This document shows positions 48,330 to 56,954 of a stretch of 64,000 bases of DNA, one piece after another. How positions within the stretch are numbered: the stretch's first letter is position 1; each line of letters opens with the position of its first letter. The notes under the pieces were generated by a model. That model saw nothing but the letters and a program-made list of their open reading frames with translations. It searched no databases and was not told where the DNA came from. Source of the stretch: Acanthosoma haemorrhoidale (Eukaryota; Arthropoda; Insecta; Hemiptera; Acanthosomatidae); NCBI GenBank assembly GCA_930367205.1, contig OV884009.1, positions 95,563,189-95,627,188 of the forward strand, given 5' to 3'. The position numbers and the translations under genes are program-made.

Positions 48330-49094
48330 TCATATTTTTCTCGACCTTTTTTGTCGGTTTATAAACAGACCATAACCTTTCTTATAGGGTTTCAAATAAA
48401 GTCCGCTACCGACTTTCTGACCTTCTATAGCTAAATTATGCCTCTTTTGCTCATCCAATTTTAGCTTGGCTTCTTTAGCCGCATTGATAGATTTCACTAA
48501 ACTTGCTGCTCCTCCACTCAAAGAGCCCACAGCGGAAAGTCCTGCCATCAGCGGTACAAGAAATTGTAGAAAGCCTCCCTCCTTTGGCAATGGTAGAACT
48601 CTGGGTGGACAAGGTTTCGTCTTACCACGTAGATGATTTTTAGCCTTCTTATATGCTACTTTCGAAGCTTTCAGAATAGATGATACATCGTCTACCTTTG
48701 ACGATTTAACTAAGTCGATGAAACTAATCTTTTTATTTTTATTTTTTAAACCTGATCCAATTTTTCTTTTCGCTTTCATAGCATTTGTAACTAGCCAAGC
48801 AGCGGCTTTTTCTCCCCATGTCGAATCAGAAGCTTTAACTCTTTTCCAAGCATTACCAGCTAAGATTTTGTCCGCTTCCTTACGACTGTCCATATCTTTA
48901 TATTTGCTATAAGCTATATCGTGATCTTTACAGGCTTTATCAAGCTGATTTATTCCAACGTCACCTTTAGTTAGTCGCTTTTCTAGATCCGTACCAGGAC
49001 CACAATACTGATAGCCCGGAAGATGTAATTCAATAGGCAACTTGTTTATAAAACTGTTTACTAGACCTGTTCCTTTGTGAGCTTTACGAATCAT
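48330..49094 (-). CDS. Virion-type protein with N-terminal phospholipase A2 domain
   Basis: 254 residues from ATG 49,094. Residues 26-66 match the phospholipase A2 domain seen in parvovirus VP1 and in some Polinton/adintovirus proteins: calcium loop YCGPGT (30-35) and catalytic pair HD (58-59) in ACKDHDIAYSKY. A lysine-rich linker follows, then a hydrophobic glycine/alanine helix around 175-205 (LVPLMAGLSAVGSL), and a basic tail with GLYLKPYKKGYGLF. In parvoviruses the domain hydrolyses membrane lipids during entry; here a capsid-associated membrane-penetration role is inferred. Complete and uninterrupted. It is transcribed leftward with the protease and capsid genes. A strong TATA (tatatataag, minus strand) lies at 49,122-49,133. 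Confidence 0.83.
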   Translation of the reverse strand: MIRKAHKGTGLVNSFINKLPIELHLPGYQYCGPGTDLEKRLTKGDVGINQLDKACKDHDIAYSKYKDMDSRKEADKILAGNAWKRVKASDSTWGEKAAAWLVTNAMKAKRKIGSGLKNKNKKISFIDLVKSSKVDDVSSILKASKVAYKKAKNHLRGKTKPCPPRVLPLPKEGGFLQFLVPLMAGLSAVGSLSGGAASLVKSINAAKEAKLKLDEQKRHNLAIEGQKVGSGLYLKPYKKGYGLFINRQKRSRKI

Positions 49095-49121
49095 ACTGTA
49101 CTAAGAAAATGAAGAGCAGAC

Positions 49122-49133
49122 TTATATATATAC
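49122..49133 (-). promoter_or_regulatory. TATA box of the leftward PLA2/protease gene block
   Basis: Minus-strand tatatataag about 28 bp upstream of the ATG at 49,094. This implies a very short 5' leader. Confidence 0.55.
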
Positions 49134-49140
49134 TGAAGCA

Positions 49141-49178
49141 TAATACCGTCGTTTGCATTCAGAATGAAATTCGTCTAG
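49141..49178 (+). repeat. Short copy of the ATPase gene start, in opposite orientation
   Basis: The run ccgtcgtttgcattcagaat and the next bases match the complement of the first codons of the ATPase gene (56,843-56,875) with about four differences in 33 bp; the ATG position reads ATA here. The shared region also has a TATATA run about 20 bp upstream in both places. Confidence 0.7.
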
Positions 49179-49182
49179 TAAA

Positions 49183-49426
49183 ATGTTTTTAACTTGGCCG
49201 AAAGATATTACATCCGTCTATTAGTCCTGCTGACTGTCCTATCTAATCAAGGGTGTTCTAACCTCCCACGTCAGCACTATGCGTCTTGCAAGATGGTAAA
49301 AATTTTTTAAATTGACTGAAAGATATTACCTCGGTCTTTTAGCCCCCCCTGCTGACTGTGCTATCTAATCAAGGGTGTTCTAAGTAATCTTAGCCCACAT
49401 GGCCTCTCTCAGGCCAGCAATATGCT
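49183..49426 (+). repeat. Imperfect tandem duplication, about 120-bp unit
   Basis: Two copies, about 49,197-49,290 and 49,316-49,426, share gaaagatattac, ctgctgactgt, and ctatctaatcaagggtgttc in the same order, with flanking pieces (gatggtaaaaat / gatggtcaaaaat). The region is the non-coding divide between leftward and rightward gene blocks of the Polinton. Confidence 0.8.
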
Positions 49427-49460
49427 AGATGGTCAAAAATCCCCACCTAAGCTGGAGTCT

Positions 49461-49467
49461 TATATAT
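49461..49467 (+). promoter_or_regulatory. TATA box of the small spliced Polinton gene
   Basis: tatatat followed about 30 bp later by a leader that appears to contain a 5' UTR intron: donor-like ttgtaagtaag at 49,563, acceptor atgatttttag immediately before the ATG at 49,645. Confidence 0.5.
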
Positions 49468-49644
49468 GTGACGATATCCTCAAGATGAGCTCATTCCTCG
49501 TTTGGTGACGTATTACCATATAAGTGTATTGTTCGTAGCTGCTTCAGTTCTCCTTGCACCAATTGTAAGTAAGTTAGTCTTTGAATTGTTATATCATTAT
49601 TCTCTTGCATCAATAAATAGCTAAGCAAATAATATGATTTTTAG

Positions 49645-50005
49645 ATGTCTCTCCTTAAAAAATTGAATGAAATTAATCCTGTATATAAAAACATTGGTGA
49701 ATTGACTATTGGACGGACATACAAGGTAATAAAACTGAGCAAAAAGGAGACAGAATATGGCCCATCTATTGAGGCCATAATAGAAGATGATGAAGAAGGA
49801 AAAGTGCGAACCTTCCTACCAAAACGATATATATATGCATTCACTGATGAGGACTTAGCAAGCTATAGAGGTATAGTATATTTAAATATATATTAAATAT
49901 ACTATTTTTTTTTAATTAGCTAAGTGATTATTCTCGTTTTTAGGAGAGCTGAAATTTCAATATCTCGGAAAAAAGAAAAATGCTTATGACATTAAATTCG
50001 AATAG
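49645..50005 (+). CDS. Small spliced Polinton protein, 95 residues, two exons
   Basis: Exon 1 is 49,645-49,870 and exon 2 is 49,944-50,005, with a 73-bp intron starting GTATAG and ending TTTTTAG. Joining gives a frame without a break, ending TAG. The protein has KNIGELTIGRTYKVIKLSKK, then an acidic loop DDEEGK and VRTFLPKRYIYAF, and ends in lysine-rich GKKKNA. From memory such small proteins recur in insect and cnidarian Polintons. The strand-rich pattern could be an OB-like nucleic-acid-binding fold, which is a guess. The gene precedes the DNA polymerase in the same direction. Without the intron the frame would stop at 49,894-49,896. No lesions seen. Confidence 0.75.
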
Positions 50006-50093
50006 TTGATTAATTTAGGAAGGCTATTATATTTTTATTATTTTGGTTTTGGCTATACAAAGTTTTTTTTTTTTTTTAGTGTTAAGGAGTAAA

Positions 50094-53000
50094 ATGAATA
50101 GTAAAAGCAACGCAAATAATTATTTATGTGATCGATGTGGATTATTAATTGCAAATAAAAGACACAGATGTAAATGGTTGTTTTTCTATTGTCAAGGCTG
50201 TTGCAAAGAAATTAATAGAAAGTTTAATTTTGAACGTCATAAATGCACTTGTAAAGCTTCTGGTGGGGTTAGTATGAATGATACACCTAACGCGAGCACA
50301 ATGGTGATTCCCAATAAGAAAAGAAAATATAGTATGTTTGACAGGCAGATGCGTGAGAAGGCTATTGCACAAGAAAACGGAATAATTAGAGCTTCGTTAG
50401 GAAAGTCGGTTGAAGATATTTACATTTCTAACGATGATAAAAAATTATTAGCCCACGAATTTTTAAACAATAGGAAAGAGGTTTTAGTAAATTTACTAAA
50501 TTCTTATGTTGACGAATGGAAAACTTTAAAAATAAATATAATGTTAGAATGCACATACATTAAGAAAAATGAAAATACTATTAGTGAAAGAACAGATTTT
50601 AATTTTAAATCGAAAGTTAGTACGACAGATGTTTCTACAAACCTACAAAATTACATTGAAACAATTTTTGAAAAAATTTTAGAGGAACAGGATGAGTTTG
50701 AAAAAAAAGGTTCCGGTTGGATGTATGCCTCTGCAAACTATATCTGCTTACATTTAACTAAATATAAACCTTTTGGAGGATCTCAATATATTGAATTGCC
50801 TAAAAAAATACGGGACAAACGTTGCGTTATAAATGTAAGAAATAATACTAATGATTGCTTCCGTTTAGCTATACTTAGTGATAATATTAGATCAAATGAC
50901 TTTAATGCATACAAAAATGTTCAAACTCCATATTCCTTTGATTCTATATCGTTCCCGACACCAATTAAGGATATCAAACGATTTGAAAATTTAAATAATC
51001 TGTCTATAAATGTTTATGGCTTAGACGAGAAAAATAATGTGTATCCGATTAGAATTAGTAAAAAGGAAAATTATGATAAAATGTTTGATTTATTATTTAC
51101 ACAAAATGGGGAAAATTTTCACTATTGCTTGATCACAAATCTTTCACGATTAGTAAGTTCTCAAATATCTTTGCACAAATCTGCATATAGTATCTGTCGT
51201 AGATGTCTGTCCGTATTTCCAAAGACGTATGTAAACAAGTATGGGAAAAATGGTGATGAGCGAAAGCGTGAACATGAATTATTTTGTCGTAATCATAAAC
51301 CAATTCGATCTGTTTTTCCGAAAGAAGATTAAATTGAATTTAAACATGTGGAATATACACAACCTATCCCAATTGTAGTTTATGCAGACATTGAATCTCT
51401 TTTATTACCAATTTCGGGACCTGTTCCTCATCCGTCAACATCTTGGAACAAAGCTGTTCATGAGCATCGTGCCTTTTCTGTTTGCCTTCTGGTCAAGTCT
51501 GACAGGTTTGATTTGAAACCGTTTGTTTATACGGGTGAAAACTGTATGCTAGCGTTTTTAGAAAACTTGAATCTATAGCTGTTGAAGCGGATAAAATATA
51601 CGCTAATCCTCTTTCGATGGAAGAAATGAGCGAAGGGGAAAATAATATATTTTATTCTGCTAAAGACTGCATATTATGTCAATACCCCTTAGACGAACTT
51701 CATCGCGTGCGTCATCACTGTCACTTGACAGGAAAATTTATCGGACCAGCACATAGCGCATGTATTTTAAGAGCAAGAAAGCCTGATTTTATACCTGTTT
51801 TTATGCACAACTTACAAGGCTATGATTCTCATTTTATAATCCCTTTCTTGGGCCACTATGAAAATGTTTGCGTAATTCCTAGTAATTCTGAAAATTATAT
51901 AAGTTTCACTATAAAATTTAAAGGATGTAGAACGAAAATACGATTTGTTGACTCGTTTAAATTTCTATCATCGAGTTTGGATACATTAGTGAACAATTTA
52001 CAAAATCAACCTCAATCAATTAATGAAATATTTCCAAATATGGCTAGTATTATTAATGATGAAAACAAAATTAAATTACTTACAAGGAAAGGCGTATTTC
52101 CATACAATTATTTTAATTCGTTTGAATGTCTAAATGAAACTCAACTACCTTCTAAAAAATCATTTTTTAATGACTTAACAAAAAAATCCATTAGCGATGT
52201 AGACTATGAACATGCAAAAAGTGTGTGGGAAACGTTTAAAATCAAAACATTAAAAGATTATGTAGAATTATATGTACAGTCCGATGTAATTCTGTTGTGC
52301 GAAGTTTTTGAAACCTTCCGCCTTCTCTGTCTACAAATTTATCAATTGGATCCAACATGGTTTTTTACTTTACCTCAGCTATCGTGGAATGCAATGTTGA
52401 AATATACTCAAATAAAATTAGATGTAATAAAAGATATTGATATGGTACAGTTTTTTGAAAAGGGAATAAGGGGAGGTATTTGCCAAGTCGTTTCCCGCTA
52501 TGCCAAAGCTAACAATAAATATTTAAGTGAGTATGATTCTACTAAACCCAGTAATTATTTATTATATGTAGATGTTAACAATCTTTATGGTTATGCCATG
52601 AACCTTCCCCTGCCATATGCCGAATTTGAGTGGACTGACGAAATAGTAAATGTATTAGATCTGGAAAACAATTCAGAAACAGGTTATATGTTAGATGTTG
52701 ATATTGAGTAACCCGTTGAAATTCATGACAATCATTCTCAACTACCTTTTTTACCTGAAAAAAATAATCCACCTAATGCAAAAACTGTTAAACTATTAAC
52801 GACTTTGCTACCCAAAACACGTTATATAGCACATTATGTGAATTTAAAGCAGGCTTTACAACTGGGGGTAAAAATTTCAAAAATTCACAGAGTATTAAAG
52901 TTTAAACAAAAGAATTGGTTGGCACCATACATAGAAATTAATTCAAAGATGAGGGCATCTGCAAAAAATACATTCGAGTCAGATTTTTACAAATTGATGA

Positions 53001-53772
53001 ATAACAGTTGCTTTGGTAAATTTATGGAGAACGTGCGTAACAGAATCGATTTGAAAATAGTAACCAATGAAAAATCATTATTTTGTCAAGTAAACAAATC
53101 AAATTTTAAAGGTAGGATCATATTTGCAGATAATGTAACAGCAGTCCAGTTGGAAAAAGACAGTATTATTTGTGATAAACCGTTGTATGTAGGATTCTCC
53201 GTGCTAGAATTGAGCAAAGTTTTGATGTATCATTACCACTATAATGTTTTCTTGAAAAAATATGGTATAGAAAATGTTACCTTATGCTATACAGACACCG
53301 AACATTTTTATATAATATTAGGACGGAAGATATGTATTCTGATATATCCGGAGAGTTACAAAAATATTTTGATACAAGCAATTTTCCTACTTCTCATTTC
53401 TGTCATTCTGCAAAAAACAAAAAAGTAGTTGGTCTGTTGAAAGATGAAACCTTTGGAGATCCTATAGTGGAATTTGTCGGGTTGAGACCTAAAATGTATT
53501 CTTACATAACAAACAAAGATATAACGGTTAAAAAGTCAAAGGGAATAAAAAAATCAGCTGTTGACGATTTTACTTTTAACGATTACTTAAACACACTTAA
53601 AGAAAGTAGTAAATGTGTATATTCTTCGTTTTATATAATTCAATCTAAAAAACATAACGTTCAAACTTCACTAATAAATAAAAAGTCATTGTGCTCATTT
53701 GATGACAAAAGGCGTACATTAAGCGATGGAGTGCAAACACTCCCTTATGGTCACTATAGCCTTGATGAATAA
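50094..53772 (+). pseudogene. Protein-primed family B DNA polymerase, broken by two stops and two frameshifts
   Basis: The first ATG is at 50,094, after a T-rich acceptor-like tract. Cysteine/histidine clusters near the N-terminus (CDRCG, CQGCC) suggest zinc binding. Exonuclease motifs: I YADIES near 51,387; II HNLQGYDSHF near 51,815; III YVQSDVILL near 52,275. Polymerase motifs: A DVNNLYGYAMN near 52,573; B KLMNNSCFGKF near 52,995; C YTDTEH at 53,288-53,305, where the family has YTDTDS. Lesions: TAA at 51,330-51,332; a one-base loss near 51,560; TAA at 52,709-52,711; a shift at about 53,300-53,309 within or next to motif C. The polymerase copies the linear element genome by protein priming. 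This copy cannot work. Confidence 0.93.
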
Positions 53773-54015
53773 AAAAACAACCATTCAATTTAATTTGTAT
53801 TGTAACTGAAAAAAGAATTTTAAAGCAATTTAATGTCTAATTGTAGTGTTATTATTATTTGCTTAGAATAAGTATAGGTTAAAAAGAACAACAATTTGTA
53901 AGTACTAGATTTATTTTTTTTTAATGTAGAATAACAATACATATAATGTATACAGTTTTGTAAAAAAATAATAAATGTCTATTATAAGAGTAAGTGTTTT
54001 GTTTCTTTCACAACA
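53773..54015. other. AT-rich spacer between convergent polymerase and integrase genes
   Basis: No ORF. Contains several AATAAA-type signals on the plus strand (for example aataataaatg near 53,968) and T-rich runs. Both flanking genes end here, so it is most likely the shared 3' processing region. Confidence 0.6.
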
Positions 54016-54951
54016 TTATGCAATATCCTTCCTGTCAATCCAGCTACGTTCTTCTAATCCTAACCACTTTACATACAATTTATTTCCTTTTCTTTTTAAA
54101 ACCCTCTCTACAAGGTATATATTTGGATATTTAACTTTTTGCAGCTCTTCTTCATAGAATGCACCACTAATCGTTTGTCCTTTCAGATCTTCCAGTAAGT
54201 AAGTGAAAGGGTATGTCTTTTGAATCTTGACTATCTTAAAAATTTCACTTGACCAATTTAAAACATATCCTTTTGAAAATATGGATTTTTGTTTAGATAT
54301 TCTGACGAAATCATCTTCTTCAAATTTCTGCTTTCGTACTACTTTACTCATAGTCAATGAAGAATAGACATTATTTTTCAAATATTTTTCTACTTTTTTA
54401 TGGTGAGCATCAATTGGACTCATACCTATAGTCCTATGAAATGACGAATTATACTCTTGTAAAATTTGAGGTAGGATATCTAAAAATTTATAATTTCCCT
54501 GCATGCTAAAGGCTTTCCACATTTTTCCTTTTAATGTTCTATTAAACCTTTCTACAATGGAAGCTTTCATATTAGAAAAAGTGGAATAATGATTAACAGA
54601 GTATTGTTTCATTAAAGATTTAAACTTGGAATTGTAAAATTCCTTTCCCTGATCGCTTTGAATATTTTTCGGAGTTTGTCTACTCGAACGAAACACACTC
54701 TCCATTGCTTTAGTCACATTGTCCGCTGATTTCAGCTTTAGAGGCATGGCCCAAGCATATTTGGTAAAACAGTCTATAACTGTCAATAAATATTTGTGGC
54801 CTTTATTTTCTCGAGAATAAGGTATCATCTCTACTAGATCTATCTGCCACAAGTCATTTATTCCTTTCAAAACCGTCTTTCGCCTGGGATATTTTTTGCG
54901 TGCTGGCTTATGTAATTCATTTACAACAGTCCTTTTTATGTTTGAATCCAT
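54016..54951 (-). CDS. Polinton integrase (retroviral-type DDE, with C-terminal chromodomain)
   Basis: 311 residues from ATG 54,951, uninterrupted. Catalytic triad D38 (WQIDLVEM), D100 (IQSDQGKEF) and E134 (SIVERFNRTLKGK), the order of the retroviral integrase core. A beta-rich DNA-binding region follows around 225-270. The last 35 residues read VERVLKRKG and YVKWLGLEERSWI, a chromodomain that in related integrases steers insertion to modified chromatin. The N-terminal HHCC zinc domain is short or absent in this ORF. The enzyme inserts the linear element and creates short target duplications. It is read leftward next to the unknown 55,011 gene. As one of the few intact core genes it could still act in trans. 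Confidence 0.93.
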   Translation of the reverse strand: MDSNIKRTVVNELHKPARKKYPRRKTVLKGINDLWQIDLVEMIPYSRENKGHKYLLTVIDCFTKYAWAMPLKLKSADNVTKAMESVFRSSRQTPKNIQSDQGKEFYNSKFKSLMKQYSVNHYSTFSNMKASIVERFNRTLKGKMWKAFSMQGNYKFLDILPQILQEYNSSFHRTIGMSPIDAHHKKVEKYLKNNVYSSLTMSKVVRKQKFEEDDFVRISKQKSIFSKGYVLNWSSEIFKIVKIQKTYPFTYLLEDLKGQTISGAFYEEELQKVKYPNIYLVERVLKRKGNKLYVKWLGLEERSWIDRKDIA

Positions 54952-55010
54952 CTATAACTTCTCTTTGAGTACTCACCTACGTACTGAAACTCATTATAAA
55001 AATATGTACA

Positions 55011-56135
55011 TTAATATACTATATTTTCTTCTCGCAGCTCTTCAATTAGCGATTCTATTTCGTTTTGATGACCTTCATGCCCTGCATAACTTGAAGACAT
55101 TAGCAGCCTAAGACGATCGACTAGTTCGTTGGGGTCGTTCCAATACTCATACAGAGGTTTATTGGCTCTCATAAGACCAGATCCCCGTTTGTATGGGTGA
55201 GAACGGAGTGAAGTTAGCCTGCTCGAAGCTGATGATGTTGAGGAAGGGGGGCGAGGTTTTAAAGCTTGAGGTGGAAATAACTTCGATATGATATTTCTAT
55301 ATTTCTCAGACCTTTTTCCTAATACTCCCCGTTCCTCACTATAGCCTTTTTTATGAGCATTGGTTGAGAGTAAAATGTTATTGTAATTTTCCAAGTCGTA
55401 CTCTGTGTAATCCTTAGGATTTTTTAAGTAGAGTAGCTCCAACAATCCTGGTGTTCCTTCATAAACCACATCGTTTATAGATATATCATCACTGTTTGCG
55501 AAAAGCTGAACATCAGTCGAGTCACCAATGGCTAATCCCCCAGAAGGCATGACTCTGATACCGTAACGAGAGTCATGTGTCTTATCACCTTTCAACATCT
55601 TATCCAAGTATTCCCTCTGTAGATTTCCAAATGTGGCGAGGTGCTCTTTAAATTCTGCTTCTCCCTTTGGAGTTTGAGCATATTCTTTAACTTTTTCAGA
55701 TAGCGATTCATCTATTTCATATTTACCCTCATCTACTTCTACTTCATGAGCGGGATCCGCTAAGTGAGATAATGGCGTTTGCATAGTACTAGTTTTTGTA
55801 TCATCGGATGAAACTGATGTAGCTCTTTTGAAGTGAGACATTGTTTTTGGCAATAATGTTGATTTCCTGTAAATACTAGTAGACTCTACCCCGCTTTTAT
55901 CAGGTGATTCATCCTCAACATTAGTATCTCTCCTTTTTACTTTTCTTGGTGTCACTGCGAGGGTGGCCTGAGACAACTTTACTGATTGTTTAATGTCTTC
56001 TAGTGGATGGAGCACGGGAGTAAAAAATTCTTGTCGACCTTTTTCAACATCTTGGACAGTACGCTTGAATGAACGAAATTTGTTTTTTAAAATCTCACTA
56101 GTTTTTATAATCTCACGAGTGACTTTGGGGTCCAT
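55011..56135 (-). CDS. Large Polinton protein of unknown function (possibly DUF8207-type)
   Basis: 374 residues from the ATG at 56,135; the frame is open further to 56,150, where only a TTG is available. The N-terminal 60 residues are helical and charged, like a coiled coil. The middle is serine/threonine-rich and acidic. The conserved-looking part near 225-300 contains DVVYEGTPGLLELLYLKNP, YTEYDLENYNNILL, and STNAHKKGYSEE. The tail has a basic serine-rich stretch. I recall this middle pattern in many insect Polinton proteins under a domain of unknown function; the name is from memory and should be verified. No membrane segments. It lies between the integrase and ATPase genes, read the same way. 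The TATA-like atatataaag (56,169-56,180, minus strand) falls in the end of the ATPase ORF. Confidence 0.75.
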   Translation of the reverse strand: MDPKVTREIIKTSEILKNKFRSFKRTVQDVEKGRQEFFTPVLHPLEDIKQSVKLSQATLAVTPRKVKRRDTNVEDESPDKSGVESTSIYRKSTLLPKTMSHFKRATSVSSDDTKTSTMQTPLSHLADPAHEVEVDEGKYEIDESLSEKVKEYAQTPKGEAEFKEHLATFGNLQREYLDKMLKGDKTHDSRYGIRVMPSGGLAIGDSTDVQLFANSDDISINDVVYEGTPGLLELLYLKNPKDYTEYDLENYNNILLSTNAHKKGYSEERGVLGKRSEKYRNIISKLFPPQALKPRPPSSTSSASSRLTSLRSHPYKRGSGLMRANKPLYEYWNDPNELVDRLRLLMSSSYAGHEGHQNEIESLIEELREENIVY

Positions 56136-56168
56136 GATTGTTAATGACAATCACTACCACGCAATGCT

Positions 56169-56180
56169 CTTTATATATCT
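56169..56180 (-). promoter_or_regulatory. TATA box for the 55,011-56,135 gene, overlapping the ATPase 3' end
   Basis: The complement reads agatatataaag about 35 bp upstream of the ATG at 56,135. The ATPase stop codon lies within the same bases, showing very tight packing. Confidence 0.55.
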
Positions 56181-56875
56181 ACAATGAACGTATCGATTCC
56201 TTGTCGAAAACGTCCATTATTCAGATCCCTACTCTTGTCAATTACAAGGTAATTAAAAGACTCTTTCCAACATAATGAACACATCTCTTTAAAAAGTGTG
56301 AAACTTAAATCAGGAGTGCTCACATGCTCCTCGTAAATATGTTTCAAATTTAATTCATCTTGAGGAAATACTATTAAAAAGTTGATGTTACACCTGATAA
56401 GGTGTCTTGGGATACAAACATAACTTTGTGTTAAATAAAAACAATCAAGGTTCATATGACGACCATAGCTAAAGTATCGTTTAATTACATCTTGATTTTC
56501 CATAGTGACGTCATCGAATATACACACCGAATTGGATTCAACTTCTTGAGGCAATTCATTCGCATCTTCAAATTCATATAATCCTATTTCAGGAACAAGA
56601 TTTATGACACTCTTTAAATACGGGTATTTAGGCTGATGTAATGTTTTTCCAAAAAGATAAACATTTTTAAATTTTAAACCACTTGGATTTAATAAAAGTG
56701 CAATAATAATATTAGTCTTTCCACAACCGCTAGGCCCGCAAATTGATGATCGAATGGTGTTTGGTAATAATACACTATGTCTCCCTTCTGAATCAACTTT
56801 AACTGGAGAAAAGTTGACAGTGGAAAAACGTTGTTCTTGTGTGACTAATTTCATTCTGAATGCATACGACGACAT
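56171..56875 (-). CDS. Genome-packaging ATPase (FtsK/HerA-type) of the Polinton
   Basis: 234 residues from the ATG at 56,875 (MSSYAFRMKL); an upstream in-frame ATG at 56,911 would add 12 residues but falls before the TATA-like run. Walker A GPSGCGKT at 47-54, Walker B VCIFDDV around 117-123, and a following SYGRHMNLDCFYLTQSY segment with the polar residue expected for the sensor motif. The family pumps the element DNA into capsids. It is intact even though the major capsid gene is gutted. A partial copy of its first 11 codons is found at 49,141-49,178. Confidence 0.9.
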   Translation of the reverse strand: MSSYAFRMKLVTQEQRFSTVNFSPVKVDSEGRHSVLLPNTIRSSICGPSGCGKTNIIIALLLNPSGLKFKNVYLFGKTLHQPKYPYLKSVINLVPEIGLYEFEDANELPQEVESNSVCIFDDVTMENQDVIKRYFSYGRHMNLDCFYLTQSYVCIPRHLIRCNINFLIVFPQDELNLKHIYEEHVSTPDLSFTLFKEMCSLCWKESFNYLVIDKSRDLNNGRFRQGIDTFIVDI

Positions 56876-56954
56876 TACACACGAATATATATTGAGTAAA
56901 GCTTGACACACTCATCAACTCTTATCACCTCCACAACCTCCCTATGTACGTCAT

